Source: Xestospongia bergquistia (taxonomy: Eukaryota > Porifera > Demospongiae > Haplosclerida > Petrosiidae). Taken from it: a stretch of 64,000 bases of DNA. Numbering within the stretch: position 1 is the stretch's first letter; each line of letters opens with the position of its first letter. Location: NCBI GenBank assembly GCA_963965975.1, contig OZ014411.1, positions 20,612,446 to 20,676,445 of the forward strand, written 5' to 3'. The translations under genes were made by a program, and so were the position numbers. Positions 27,001-35,129 of the stretch are shown piece by piece. The notes under the pieces were generated by a model. The model did no database searches, had not been told where the DNA came from, and saw only the letters and a program-made list of their open reading frames with translations.

Positions 27001-30000
27001 TAAGTACAGGATTAAATGTTTTTGTCAAAATATCTAATTCTCATTCCTTCAGAAATATTCTACTAATGTTTTAATTGGTAGAAAATTTTATTTTTTGTAG
27101 AAAATTCTTATTGTTAATAATTAACTGACTAAAATACATACAAAATGCTTTTAAATTTAGGTAATTCTAATTGTTGTGTTTTAATCTAAAATAAATAGAA
27201 TATCAATTACTACAATTTACCAGAAATGCATTTTATTTTTTAGTATGGTAATACACCCCTTCATGTCGCTTGCCAGGGTTGTTATGGTGATGTTGTGAAA
27301 TCTCTATTGTCCTCAGGAAAAGTTAATCCAATGGCTAAGAACCAATGTGATCAAACAGCAATGGAGCTTGTTTATCGTGACAACATAAATCATTTTGGCA
27401 TTTTAAAGATGTTTGAGCCATTTGAGCAATGTCGAAAAGACTTTCCTGTAGAATCCTATAGCAAAGTCTTTTTTTGTGGTAACACTGGTGCAGGTAAAAG
27501 TTCACTTGCAGCAGTCATTATGGAACGAGCTAAGAATCCGCCTAACCACAAGTTTGATACATCTGATCCTATTCCAGTAGATTTACTTACTACTGGGATT
27601 AATGCACATAGCTTTTCAAGTCACGAAGTTGGAAACATTGTCCTTTATGATCTGGCAGGGCATAAGGAGTATTACAGTAGTCATGCAGCAATTCTTGAAA
27701 ATCTCATGCTAAGCACACCTGCTGTTTTTGCCATACTTTCCAAGATGACCAACGATCTCTGCACGATTGAGTATGATTTATATTACTGGTTTAATTTTAT
27801 AAAGAATGCCAGTCTTCGTTTATCAAGCTCAAGGCCATCTCAAATACTTGTCATTGGAAGTCGACTTGATGAGATGACTAATGGTTGTGAGAAAATTTCA
27901 AAAGTAGTTGCTGAAGTTGCTAAAAAAGCTGATCATTCACAAAACTTTCGTGGGTTCTTACCTATGGAATGTCATCGTCCTGGTGGAAAAGGTGTCAAGG
28001 AGTTTGTTGCTATGCTTTCTTCTAGCTGCAAAGCTGTACTTGATCGATCTGATAAAATTAGTTTCTATTGCCACGTTCAATTCTCATTCTTGCAATTGCT
28101 TCAAAGCAAAGAGAATATTGTAGCTATTAGCTTGAAGATGCTATGTATCAAATTAAGAGAGCTTGATGACCCTTCACTTCCTTCAGAAAGGTCAGTCTTG
28201 TTGCAATTTCTAACCACTTTAAGTGACAAAGGTCTCATTTTATTCCTTAAAAATGAGGATGATGCTCAAAGTTGGGTTGTTATTGACAGAGCTACTCTTC
28301 TCACTGAAGTCAATGGTGTCCTTTTTGCTTCTAAGGAAATCGAACATGCTCATAAAGAAATTGCTAGTAATACTGGCATTGTGCCTATGTCTGTTCTGAA
28401 AAGAGAATTTCCAAAACACGATATTCATATGTTAATTGGGTTCCTTAGAAGTCTTCAGTTCTGTCATGTTTTAAAATTAAATACATTGGAAGAGTTCAAA
28501 ACCAATATATCAGCTTCAAATGCTCTGCCATCAGATGAGCTCTTATTTTTTCCATCTCTCATTAGTACTGAACCTTCAAAAAATATTGTAATAGAAAAAG
28601 GGTTAGGATGGTGCCTCTGGTGTCCTGATCATAACCAATTCCTCTCAGCACGATTTCTGCATCTTCTCCTTTTTAGCCTTTCCTACACGTTTTGTCTTCC
28701 ACGTCATAATAGAGCTGGAGAACTTGCTAGAGATCCACAAATCCTAATGTTAGCTCGTCGTTGTAATGTATGGACAAACGGTATTTATTGGGAGAATAAC
28801 GATGATGATGTTGAAGTTATTGTCGAAGTGACAGAGAACTATCGTTGTGTTACAGTAGTTACATCAGTCAATGACATTAAAAAAAGCCGCAAAGTTTTCA
28901 ATGATGTTGTTCAAACCGTATTAGCATTGAAGAGTCATACGCACTCATTTCTGTGTGAGGAGTACCTCATTGCTCCTAGTGATGTAGGAGAAGCTCGTAG
29001 TCTTCTTGTCAGTGAACGTACACTTTACAATATGAAAGATGTTGCTCGATCAGTGCTTACAAAAGGTAATGTTACAGATGACAAGGACACCAAGAGGGTA
29101 GGCATTAAACAAATTGTGGGAGCTCATGATCCTTTTCTTTGCATTGCTCCTTCAGTCACAAAAGCACTTTTCAGTGCTGAATTGCCACTTCAAGAGGACC
29201 ACCTTCAACACATAGTGAATAGGTGTTCTTTTTTCTCATCATCACTCTTATCTTTAAGTCACATGTCAGTAAAAAAATGTTGCAGTCAACTTAGTGTGTT
29301 TGCTGGACGTAATCCTTTGGTAAGTATATATTGGCTCAGGATACAATAAATATAACGTTATGTATCATACATTCTGTACTGTATTATACTTTACCACTTT
29401 CTCTACTGGATCATACTTACAACACATTTTGCACTTCATCATACTTATACCACGTTCTGTTATAGGATCTTGCTTACCCTCCATTAACTGAACATGATAT
29501 AGAAAGTTTGTCTGAGCAACACCTCTTTAAAGGTTTGTGTATAATGTCAGTGGCTCCTTGTTTTATTAAATGTATCTCCTATTAGCATCTGAAAGTTTAG
29601 ATGAGATACCTAATATAGGTGAGTACTAACTCAGTGTAACTGAGTTACATTGATGCTGTTATAACAATCTATATATACTGTCTAAGAATAATGTAGAAAG
29701 TTAATTAATTTGTTAATCCATTCCTATTTCACTTTATTATTGAGTAGATTCTGTTTTACTCTTTTCTAAAACACACTATTGTAGCCAATGTCTTGTCTAA
29801 AGAAAATATTTAATATGCATTTCAAAAACTTTTTTAATTTTTAAGTTTAACCACAATATATCTTAAACTTTAATGAGTTTTACTGACTTTATTAACGTTA
29901 CTGTACCAGTAAAATAAGTATATAGTATATTCTGTACTTTGTCACAGATTTGAAACCACAGAAACATGTTCTGCTAGAGTTTCTTTCTTCAGTTTCCTCT

Positions 30001-32235
30001 AAATGGCATGAGATTGGTGACCTACTTGGAGTTGATAATAATATTCTTAATGGCTTGCATGCTGCAAATGATTCTCATCTAGCAAAGTTGTCAAAAACTC
30101 TTGAGAATTGGCTCAATAATCATCCAACCCCAACTACCTGGAGAAAGATCATCGAGATTATGGAAGGACCTCTTCAAAAGAAGTCGTTGGCTATTGTTAT
30201 TAGACAGTATCTCATAAAAGGAGGTACATCTATTTCCCATCTCATAATATTATGTAGAGGTTATAGTCCAACTGTGACATAAAACAAGCCTGAGAGCCAT
30301 AGGTTTGAGAGTCATTTATGTCACAACATACTATATCAGCAAATAGTATAATGCAGGTTAGGCAATACCATTTTAAGTAGGTTTACAACACTGAAATCAA
30401 AGTGATGTCACAGCCGTGTATCTGTTGATGTTAGTGCTATATTTGGATGCAATGATGTATTGTAACTTTATCTTGTTAGCACTTTGAACGTCTATGCTAT
30501 TGTGTCACAACTAGATTTAATTCTTATATGCATGTGTCTGAAATGTTAGATGACACACTTACCCTAGATAAATTGTTAACAAGTGTCACACGGTAACTTT
30601 GTAGTGAGATAACTTACTTCATGTAACTATCTCACAAACTTTAAATAAATGTAAACTAGAAGTTCAGTAGACAAAATCTGTGTTATATTTATATAATATA
30701 TTTATTTTAGTAAAATTTCTGATTAATTTTATTGTTGTCATAATATCTGAGAGTACTGTAGGAAGTTAATGTATTTGGAAATTCATTGTAAATTATTTGG
30801 TTTCATTTCTTTTATTGGTGTTTTTTTTTTCTAAAGCACACTAACAACATGAAAAATTAAATTCAATATTTAGAAATGTTTTAGTTTTCATTTGTTTTGT
30901 TTTCTATTGACTGAGACAGATGTACTTACTATACATTACCATCAGGCTATTTGAAAATTTATTGCACATAAAGCTTTTTTTTCTAAAATTTGATGTGATA
31001 TAGGAATTGTTCTAATTAATATCAAATAAAAAACTAAAGCACAATAAAAACAGTGGCAATGGAAATTACATCATTCTTACATAATAGCACAGAACAAAGA
31101 TTTGAAACTACTATAAAGAGCACAAGAATGTTTATAAGACTTGAAGCAAATTAGATGCAAGAAAAAGTTAAACAAATGAGGACAAATTAGACATCAAAGT
31201 CTTGATTATATACATCAAAATGTTAATTATTGCCACAATTCATGATAATTTGATTCACAATTTTACTGTGAATTTATAATTGTGGTGAAAACATAAGATT
31301 GCCAATTAAATTGAGAGCCAAGATTTGATCACAAATTAATGATAAGATTGTGTATTGGGAAAATGCATTAATAGTGAATTTCTGATAAAATTGTGAATTT
31401 AGGCTGTGCAATGAATTTGATGTCTATTTTTGTTGTCGTTTGTAATCATAAATAGGAACCTTTGTATATGTGTAGTATACCATTGTTAAAGTTTATTTTC
31501 TTTTGGACTATGACATTAGAAATATCAACATCTAATCTAGTGATATCAAAGATTCACTCATCAATTTTATAATCTAGTATTTTGTGTATCCATGTATTGC
31601 TAGTTATACATATTGCTGTCACCACTAATTGTTTGTATTTGGATTATAAGTATATAAACTTTTCCTACATCATATCATTTTCAAAGATAACATTAACACA
31701 TTTCAGGTGTATTTCTGATATTTAAAGCTATGCATGATTATTGAATATATATATATATATATATATGTATATATTTGTCCTTATCAATCGTTTTCTTCTG
31801 CAGATAAGGCAGTAGAGGGCAAGAGTGAAAGAGGTAAGATTCTGTATAATGTGTTTACTAAATGACAAAGAACTTAGTCAATTTAACTATAGATTCACCT
31901 AGAGGCTGATGACATGAAATTATGATTTTTTATTTTATTTTTTGGTAGTTTATAATTTGCTTAAGAACAAGAATGTTGGGGGTTGGTGGGTACTTGCAGT
32001 TATAGTGGCAATTACTGCTATAATATTGTGAGTAATAATTATAGTTACTTGACTGTTTCAGTGAAATAAAAAAAGTAATACTTTATCTGTGGTTGCTATT
32101 TGTCTATGTATATGAATTCTAGTAAATGTATGTTCTTGATTGATAAAACTGTTTGTGTGTTGTAAACTTCAGTCATCAAATAAATGAGTTGAATAATCTA
32201 TTTTCATTTTCTATAGGTATTTTGGCTTGAAATAG
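911..32235 (+). CDS. Ankyrin-ROC-COR-death domain protein with C-terminal membrane anchor (3' portion of gene, 14 exons)
   Basis: Exons traced by splice sites and phase: 911-1009, 9272-9370, 12490-12588, 24688-24789, 25159-25251, 26273-26371, 26790-26888, 27244-29319, 29466-29532, 29586-29618, 29948-30223, 31804-31833, 31949-32027, 32217-32235. They sum to 3270 nt with no internal stop. Order: seven ankyrin repeats, one more repeat fused to a ROC GTPase (P-loop GNTGAGKSS), COR, a linker, a death domain and a terminal hydrophobic helix. The family resemblance is to DAPK1 and other ROCO proteins, which link GTP binding to cell-death signalling. No kinase domain is visible; the 5' end is outside the window, so its absence cannot be claimed. 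The inferred location is a cytosolic body anchored in a membrane by its C terminus. A possible poly(A) signal AATAAA lies at 32348-32353. Joins are inferred from sequence, not from transcripts. Confidence 0.85.
988..1041 (+). repeat. 27-bp tandem duplication spanning an exon-intron boundary
   Basis: Two perfect copies of a 27-bp unit (988-1014, 1015-1041) that each contain the exon 3' end plus its GT donor. Because 27 is a multiple of three and the unit has no stop, either donor keeps the ankyrin reading frame. Confidence 0.9.
1500..9260. repeat. Hierarchical tandem repeat filling most of intron 1
   Basis: About twelve divergent units with periods of roughly 450-860 bp (commonly 620-645) cover most of the intron. 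Landmarks recurring in order are a block ending taatgcctt, a tgttttgtattgt block, cagcttatgagatcaa, aatgaattttgttaa, cactaataatgctt, and a sub-repeat around cacatttatgttgctgt that appears twice per full unit. Many units contain gtaagtgtgat (2579, 3217, 4080, 6726, 7351, 7996, 8636). The array runs up to exon 2, whose branch/acceptor region looks like the last truncated unit. A block at about 1490-1610 recurs at 3440-3560. No coding potential seen. Confidence 0.85.
9272..9370 (+). CDS. Ankyrin repeat exon 2
   Basis: A 33-codon phase-0 exon; the residues read SGSTAVMLAA with a VVLILTQNGAN second helix, a normal single ankyrin repeat. The acceptor atttag sits at the edge of the intron 1 repeat array; the donor is gtaagt at 9371. 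Like its neighbours it begins and ends between codons, so it can be gained, lost or skipped without a frameshift. Confidence 0.85.
10983..11020. repeat. TA dinucleotide microsatellite
   Basis: An uninterrupted run of ta repeats. It is followed by the 271-bp duplicated unit, and a shorter TA run marks the junction of the second copy at about 11279-11291. Confidence 0.95.
11021..11562. repeat. 271-bp tandem duplication, two nearly identical copies
   Basis: The unit beginning tgtatgtttaatgagac occurs at 11021 and again at 11292 (period 271) and looks identical by eye up to the shared block tgttcatgtatataaact. A third copy with an internal deletion follows the TA tract at about 12040-12120. High identity implies a recent event, probably seeded by the TA tract. 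Confidence 0.9.
11992..12038. repeat. TA dinucleotide microsatellite
   Basis: A second long ta run, in the partial copy of the 10.83-11.02 kb segment. Confidence 0.95.
12490..12588 (+). CDS. Ankyrin repeat exon 3
   Basis: A 33-codon phase-0 exon reading VGETVLHISCY followed by a VVQVLLGAGVKVN helix. Acceptor gtag at 12486-12489, donor gtcagt at 12589. The next exon lies 12.1 kb downstream across nested retrotransposons. Confidence 0.85.
13200..16122 (-). pseudogene. Decayed Gypsy-type retrotransposon, downstream half of pol
   Basis: The supportable island is about 15858-16117, minus strand. It carries the RT segment after the catalytic loop: DDVIVF, VGLTMNKN, FGFVF and GIS, in the order seen in Gypsy polymerases of the K02A2.6-like type. 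The rest of the interval, where RNase H and integrase should lie, is riddled with stops and I could not place individual motifs. The 5' half of the same relic continues at 20543 on the other side of the young element. Outer boundaries are guesses. Confidence 0.55.
16123..16367 (-). repeat. 3' LTR of the young Gypsy element
   Basis: 245 bp, TG..CA ended. On the minus strand AATAAA (16145-16140) lies near the LTR end as a candidate poly(A) signal. Confidence 0.95.
16368..16380 (-). promoter_or_regulatory. Polypurine tract next to the 3' LTR
   Basis: Minus strand AAGGATGGAGGAA directly abuts the LTR, the expected primer for plus-strand DNA synthesis. Confidence 0.8.
16379..17920 (-). CDS. Gypsy pol: RNase H end plus integrase
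   Basis: An open frame of 513 codons. It starts in the RNase H C-terminal part (TTCSDHKPLQHLF), then has the integrase zinc-binding HHCC region (HETHPGI about residue 171, CQQC about residue 202) and the DDE core: D in HIDHAGPF, D in VVTDNGTAF, E in SSNGLAERG, with normal spacing. A C-terminal tail with basic and proline-rich stretches follows. The frame begins mid-RNase H because of a frameshift near 17920-17940 against the upstream RT/RNase H frame. Integrase inserts the retrotransposon cDNA; the core residues all look intact. Confidence 0.92.
   Translation of the reverse strand: MKKFHHYLFGRHFTTCSDHKPLQHLFNENRLIPSLASARIQRWALALSAYEYNIVYKSGNSNANADLLSRLPLPETIADVPIPGELILLMETIQSSPITSTKIKSWTDKDPILARVRNCTLKGWTKTSAEDLRPFSQRKEELSVQDGCILLGCRVVIPKVGREKLLDQLHETHPGIVRMKSLARSTVWWPGIDKQIEEKVKSCQQCQSNQKSLAAVPMHPWEWPKRPWARIHIDHAGPFQGKIFLVVIDAHSKWLEVVVVPSTSSINTIKVLRTMFATHGLPEVVVTDNGTAFTSGEFQEFLKKNGIQHLRSAPYHPSSNGLAERGVQILKEGLKKITNGDIETRLARLLYHYRITPHSTTGVSPAELLMGRKLRCHLDLLQPDTSSRVLDKQMTQKKQHDKKTKDRTFKLHDQVFDFIHHRRWIPGFITGFEGSLTAVIKLNDGRITRRHFDHIRIRSCDSPSDIQDDLPIDPSPESDLTEIQEVPTVTPPVELRRSTRICHSPKRLIPGIG
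17841..18266 (-). CDS. Gypsy pol: RT connection and RNase H N-terminal part
   Basis: Begins right after a nonsense codon that splits it from the RT frame. It shows the connection LLQKNKKWFW, then RNase H motifs LSCDASPYGIGAVL, FASRSLTPAEKRYSQ and DKEALAIIF. After that the frame runs into a shifted phase, while the continuation (HHYLFGRHF) is in the neighbouring frame of 16379-17920. Confidence 0.9.
   Translation of the reverse strand: MNYYGKFLHQLSTLLAPLYTLLQKNKKWFWGTDQKKAFADIKEILTSPKLLVHYDPQKKLMLSCDASPYGIGAVLSHIMEDGSEKPVAFASRSLTPAEKRYSQLDKEALAIIFTWSEEVSPLFVWSTFYHLFGSQATPASI
18279..19454 (-). CDS. Gypsy pol: aspartic protease and reverse transcriptase
   Basis: 391 codons. The protease active site DTGAS is at about residue 28 and a GRDWL motif follows near residue 100. 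RT fingers and palm show AGIIEPVEFSEWAAPVVPV, KLDLAHAYQQI and LPFGVHSAPAIFQ, and the catalytic YIDD is at about residue 315. It ends at a TAA within the conserved RT-RNase H junction just before FLGLVNYYGKF, which continues in the same frame, so this is a nonsense mutation rather than a natural end. Confidence 0.93.
   Translation of the reverse strand: MFNMNTNRVKPIQVTVNVNGVDITMEVDTGASVSIISESTYRKYWEKGQAPPIVPSSTNLKTYTGEQLSIKGVINVTVKYENQCHSLQVTVVKGSGPSLLGRDWLLKIKLNWEKLHLNYLRPKALKLEDVLNRHNVLFKDELGLVQSTQAKLHVDPQSQPKYFRPRPIPYALRGKVEQELERLEKAGIIEPVEFSEWAAPVVPVIKWDGTVRICGDYKLTVNQAAKLDTYPLPKVDDLFSQLAGGKKFTKLDLAHAYQQIALEPDSKQYLTINTHKGLYQYTRLPFGVHSAPAIFQRTIEGILRGVKNVAVYIDDILITGVSEEEHLQTLDKVLSRLKAEEMRLKQDKCAFMLPKVEYLGHVITAKGLHPAEDKIRAILKAPAPHNVAQLR
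19529..20294 (-). CDS. Gypsy gag: capsid/nucleocapsid-like
   Basis: Open from inside the 5' LTR junction with no ATG at the front, so the real start is unclear. The capsid-like part includes ERLEQYFLVNNV and FVAHLRELLEHCQFG. One zinc knuckle (CYRC, H, C) has spacing CX2CX3HX4C, one residue shorter than the usual CX2CX4HX4C. A second knuckle seems lost in frame-shifted sequence near 19600. It precedes the protease frame but is not in phase with it. Confidence 0.85.
20276..20294 (-). promoter_or_regulatory. Primer binding site region
   Basis: Directly after the 5' LTR the minus strand reads ATTGGCGACGAGGG, beginning with the TGG expected to pair with a tRNA CCA end. The tRNA identity is not determined. 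Confidence 0.6.
20295..20542 (-). repeat. 5' LTR of the young Gypsy element
   Basis: 248 bp, identical by eye to the other LTR except for a 3-bp tag insertion at about 20531-20533. AATAAA on the minus strand is at 20317-20312. Confidence 0.95.
20543..22300 (-). pseudogene. Decayed Gypsy-type retrotransposon, upstream half of pol
   Basis: Minus-strand translation of about 20550-20990, across several frames, gives the RT fingers and palm signature: HEKVKKE, EIIKKVEGSTHWVSHLIV, VDHLIHTLNGTIVLSKIDL and NFGTKS, interrupted by many stops. The order matches K02A2.6-like Gypsy RT and continues at 16117 in the left half. Upstream of about 21.0 kb, where protease and gag would be, no motif survives. 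It is old compared with the element inside it. Confidence 0.72.
22389..23801. repeat. 38-bp minisatellite, 37 copies
   Basis: A 38-bp unit (aatgttcattaatatagtaa continuing through cagtagggaatgtgg) is repeated exactly 37 times from 22389 to 23794, plus 7 bp. Two diagnostic sites vary. The last base is t in copies 1-15 and 37 but c in copies 16-36. gtaat alternates with gtagt among copies 4-12. The block 16-36 looks invariant by eye. No spacers and no coding frame. Confidence 0.97.
23802..24687. other. Unassigned end of intron 3
   Basis: AT-rich sequence. A minus-strand open frame at 23965-24222 (85 codons) shows no domain I recognise and could be more of the old Gypsy relic. The stretch ends in acceptor tttag before exon 4. 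Confidence 0.4.
24688..24789 (+). CDS. Ankyrin repeat exon 4
   Basis: A 34-codon phase-0 exon reading YGRTALHIAYW with an IIKMLVNANAN second helix. Acceptor tttag, donor gtaagt at 24790. Confidence 0.85.
25159..25251 (+). CDS. Ankyrin-like repeat exon 5 (divergent)
   Basis: A 31-codon phase-0 exon; DTFLLESLSKGN followed by ALSRGANVNIGD. It lacks the TALH turn of its neighbours, so it is a degenerate or capping-type repeat. Acceptor tttag, donor gtatgc at 25252. Confidence 0.75.
25280..25590. repeat. Dispersed repeat family, copy 1
   Basis: Shares ordered blocks with 30250-30600 and 35130-35440, for example agtgatgtaacagcc (agtgatgtcacagcc in copy 2), ctttgaac and the final tgtc/gtttcac region. 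All three lie in or near introns of the ankyrin-ROCO gene. No coding content. Confidence 0.55.
26273..26371 (+). CDS. Ankyrin repeat exon 6
   Basis: A 33-codon phase-0 exon reading NGQTALYIASKNGNKEC then VELLLKNSANPDIAD. Donor gtaagt at 26372. Nearly identical to exon 7. Confidence 0.9.
26790..26888 (+). CDS. Ankyrin repeat exon 7 (duplicate of exon 6)
   Basis: A 33-codon phase-0 exon; NGQTALYIASKNGNNEC then VRVLLKNSAKLDIAD, about five residues different from exon 6. Donor gtaagt at 26889. Confidence 0.9.
27244..29319 (+). CDS. Exon 8: last ankyrin repeat, ROC GTPase and COR domain
   Basis: A 692-codon phase-0 exon. Residues 1-33 are an ankyrin repeat (GNTPLHVACQ). The ROC domain starts near residue 70: P-loop GNTGAGKSS at 27478-27504, G3-like DLAGHKE at 27649-27669, and a degenerate G4 reading IGSRLDE at about 27853 where Ras-type proteins have NKxD. 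DAPK-type ROC domains are likewise degenerate here. The COR domain follows, about 28050-28900, with LLQFLTTLSDKGLILFL and WVVIDRATLLTEVNGVL, the usual COR winged-helix pattern. The last 150 residues are unassigned. Acceptor tttttag, donor gtaagt at 29320. In the family the ROC-COR pair binds GTP and dimerises; that is family knowledge. Confidence 0.92.
29466..29618 (+). CDS. Exons 9 and 10: short linker exons
   Basis: Exon 9 (29466-29532, 67 nt) reads DLAYPPLTEHDIESL and leaves one base. Exon 10 (29586-29618, 33 nt) continues as ASESLDEIPNI and again leaves one base. The 53-bp intron between them (gtttgt..ttag) is the shortest of the gene. They link COR to the death domain. A fossil copy of exon 9 is present at 35025-35079. 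Confidence 0.75.
29948..30223 (+). CDS. Exon 11: death domain
   Basis: Codons from 29950 read LLEFLSSVSSKWHEIGDLLG, then LAKLSKTLENWL, TTWRKIIEIMEG and AIVIRQYL. This is the six-helix death-fold pattern: the W..IG.LL motif of helices 1-2, L..WL of helix 4 and TW..II of helix 5. In this superfamily such domains make homotypic contacts in apoptotic and immune signalling. Acceptor cacag, donor gtacat at 30224, phase 1. Confidence 0.9.
30250..30620. repeat. Dispersed repeat family, copy 2 (intron 11)
   Basis: Similar in order to 25280-25590 and 35130-35440 (for example atgcatgtgtctgaaatg then ttagatga, shared with copy 3). The remainder of this 1580-bp intron is AT-rich with a TA run at 31745-31766 and no coding content seen. 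Confidence 0.6.
31804..31833 (+). CDS. Exon 12: 30-nt charged micro-exon
   Basis: Continues the phase as DKAVEGKSER. Acceptor tgcag, donor gtaaga at 31834. A short hydrophilic linker between the death domain and the membrane segment; 30 nt, so it can be skipped without shifting the frame. Confidence 0.65.
31949..32235 (+). CDS. Exons 13-14: C-terminal transmembrane anchor and stop
   Basis: Exon 13 (31949-32027) has a basic VYNLLKNKN flank followed by GGWWVLAVIVAITAIIL. Exon 14 (32217-32235) adds YFGLK and the TAG stop at 32233. About 20 uninterrupted hydrophobic residues lie five residues from the C terminus, the layout of a tail-anchored membrane protein. The splice phases (2 then 1) are consistent with all previous exons. 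DAPK1 has no such segment. A downstream poly(A) candidate is at 32348. Confidence 0.78.
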
Positions 32236-35024
32236 ATGATGTCTCTCTTGTATACAATCTTTGAAAGACTGAGCTAACTAATTTTACTACTGCTAAAATT
32301 AAATTTATTAGAGTGTTGTGTTAAGGAGCAATATGTATAATTTTGTTAATAAATTACACATTTAGAGTGAAGCAAGAGGAAATTCTAACTTGAAAGTCAA
32401 CACATGTAACAATTAGATTATCATTTAAAGGAAACCACCTCAGTACAGAACCCTCAGCCAAATAGGAGCTAAATTACAGTATTATCAATTCATTGTGTTG
32501 GCACTGACAACTAGTTCTTAACTTAGAACAAGGTGACCAAGTCTCCAAGCAGTTTATGCTAAACCATAGGTGTGCAAAGTTTAACCACAAATTGACAACA
32601 TGTATAGCATCAACAAACAATGACAAGTGGCAATTCTTAAGGCTCTGTTTCTTTGCATTATATATTGTAACGACTATATATCAGTAGTATTCTTAAGATA
32701 GCAAAACTATTTCCATAAGTTTGGATTCAGAACAGAAAAATACACTTATGAAAATTCTCATGTCTAATTGGCAGAGGATTGTATTAGTTCCGCATACACA
32801 TTTTTAAGTGGTAAAATTTGTTTTGAATTCTCTGTTCATTTTTCAAAGGTCATGTTCAGTCTTTAGCTTTCATGTCAGGATAATTTGTTCACTGTGATAG
32901 TATTAATGTTGTAAAATCACAAGCAATAACTTAATATAACTTTAATACTTTAGCACATAAAACACACATGCACAATGGTGTCATTAAGAGTACTTATTAA
33001 ATGAGGAATAAGGAATGTGAAATATGAAACAGGAAAAAAAGAAATAGGAAATATGACATCACTAGAATGATGGAATTGCTCAATACACACAGTGTATAGA
33101 GGGTATTCCTGATTATACGAAGAAGATGTAGGTAAGTATATCACAATATGAAGTCCCTTCTTGACTATAATGTCCAATGAATTTGATACCAATGTTTCCA
33201 TTGAATTCATGCTGAGTTACCTGTAGACTATCATTATGAAGTCAATTCATGCTGAGTTACCTGTAGACTATCATTATGAAGTCAGCAGAAGGCTAATGAC
33301 TGGCTCTGAAAAACCTCTCAAGATGAAAGATTGCTTGAGATATTTTTTATGTAACTAGAATTCTGGCTCCTGATAGCATTGGAATGTCTTGGCCTGGTGG
33401 AGTGGTACCTAGATCTGGTTAATCTGGCAAATTCCAAAGAAAATTTATTAGCAGAGTTCGGAGTTGTGACTGTGCTGGCCCGAGAGGAGTTACTAGATTT
33501 AGGGTTACATTATCCTTCAACACTTCACGAATGCACTTCATTTACAAGTGACCAAGTGGGGTTCACATATCCCTTCATTTCTTGACAATTTTTTTTAACA
33601 AGGTGTCAATGGCTTCCAATTGAATATCCCCAGTAGCTGGAGTGACTTAGTAGCTGAGTGGATAATCAAGATTCAAAGGCGCATTTCTGATGGGACCCAT
33701 AATGTGAATAGGAGTTGAAAAGCTTCATGAAGTAGCCTCCAATCACTGCAATTTATTATTTTCTGGGATGTGCATCAGCTGTTAAATCCACCTTCCCAGA
33801 TATATGCACAACTATTTGCAAGTTATTGTTACTGCGGCAAAAGTTACATAGGTTGATGTATGCTGCCTTTGTAAAATTGTCAGCTCCAGCTGAAAAAACC
33901 TGGTTTTTAATCTCCTTTGAAAATGCTTTGAAAGCTAGATTAGATGCTGATAATTCCAAGTAAGTGAGTGTTTAATTTCATTCTTCATTTCATTACTTTT
34001 AAAAAGTGTCTACTACTAAGTTAGTTTGTTGTATTACTGTACATCCTAAAAATGATATTGACTAACTTACTACCAAGATAATGTATTATTTTGTTAGCTT
34101 GTAATGATGGAAGAAGTTAACCTTGTACAAATAATTTAATATAAATGGTGCTTAGTGATTTCTTTTTCTACATAGTTTATGATATAAACTTGTAGCATTG
34201 ACAATTGTTATACATGCATTCTGTCATAATTGTAAAGGAGCTATTTGCTAAATTTATTTTAATCAGAAAAATGAATAAGTATTTGTTACTAGCCTTTTTG
34301 GAAAAGTATAAGTGAATTGTTAGCTCTTCTACTATGTTACTATGCTACAATGTAAGGATGTCCATACTGCTATCTTACTTCAGATTTTTGTAATGTTTGT
34401 ATAGCTATCTCTGCAGTTAAAGATTTATTTCTGAAATTTTTATTTACTTCTTCTAATGTAAGTATTGGCCAGTTAATACTTCATGTGATCAAATTATATA
34501 TTATACATTGATGACAGAGATTTATAACTTGCTCTTTTCTTGGAACAGAACTAATATTCTTCTTAATTATGTGTGTAGGAAAGTTTTAAATAGTCTATGT
34601 TTAAAGCTATTAAGAAGCCAATGCAGTTAGTTTCTCTGCTATATTTGATAAAACTATACACTCAGTCATTCAATAAGCACCATTGTACACACATCAGACA
34701 AGTGACAGCACTGCTTATATAGGAATGGTGCAATGTTCTTTCTTCTCTCTACTTTATAAACCATAATAACTATAAAACTAGAAGGATTTTTAAGATTTGT
34801 ATTTTCATAGATTTATTTTAAGTGCTTTAAACAATAAAAATAGTGATTTTTACAAAATTTGAAGGTAGCCTCCCCAAAAGGCACATTTAATTTACATTGT
34901 ATTGATTGTTATTATTCATGAAAAGGAAATAGAAGTTTGTCAGTGTCTATTTACCTAAAAAAATTATTAATTATAAAATTATAATTATCAGGTTCATACT
35001 TTGTTCTGTCATAAGATCTTTCAT
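32236..35024. other. Gene-poor AT-rich stretch after the ankyrin-ROCO gene
   Basis: Contains the presumed 3' UTR (32236 to about 32370) and unassigned sequence. A 39-bp unit is tandemly doubled at 33207-33284. Open frames at 33379-33585 (+) and 33756-33959 (-) show no domain I recognise and may be a decayed mobile element. About 34353-34450 and 34735-34870 repeat segments found in introns 1-2 of the gene. Confidence 0.5.
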
Positions 35025-35079
35025 ATCATCCATTAAATGAAGACAACATAGAAACTATATTTGAACAACTCTTTAAAGG
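35025..35079 (+). pseudogene. Fossil copy of exon 9 of the ankyrin-ROCO gene
   Basis: The surrounding string (ttctgtcataa, gatctttcatatcatccatt, aacaactctttaaaggtttg) aligns with 29455-29540. It reads DLSYHPLNEDNIETIF plus EQLFK against DLAYPPLTEHDIESL plus SEQHLFK. The acceptor is broken (ataa for atag) while the donor gtttgtgta is kept. It is followed not by exons 10-11 but by a repeat also found in intron 11, so the death domain exon is missing. Confidence 0.78.
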
Positions 35080-35129
35080 TTTGTGTATAGTGTCAATGTG
35101 TCTTAAGTATTGTTTATAGCCCACCTTCA

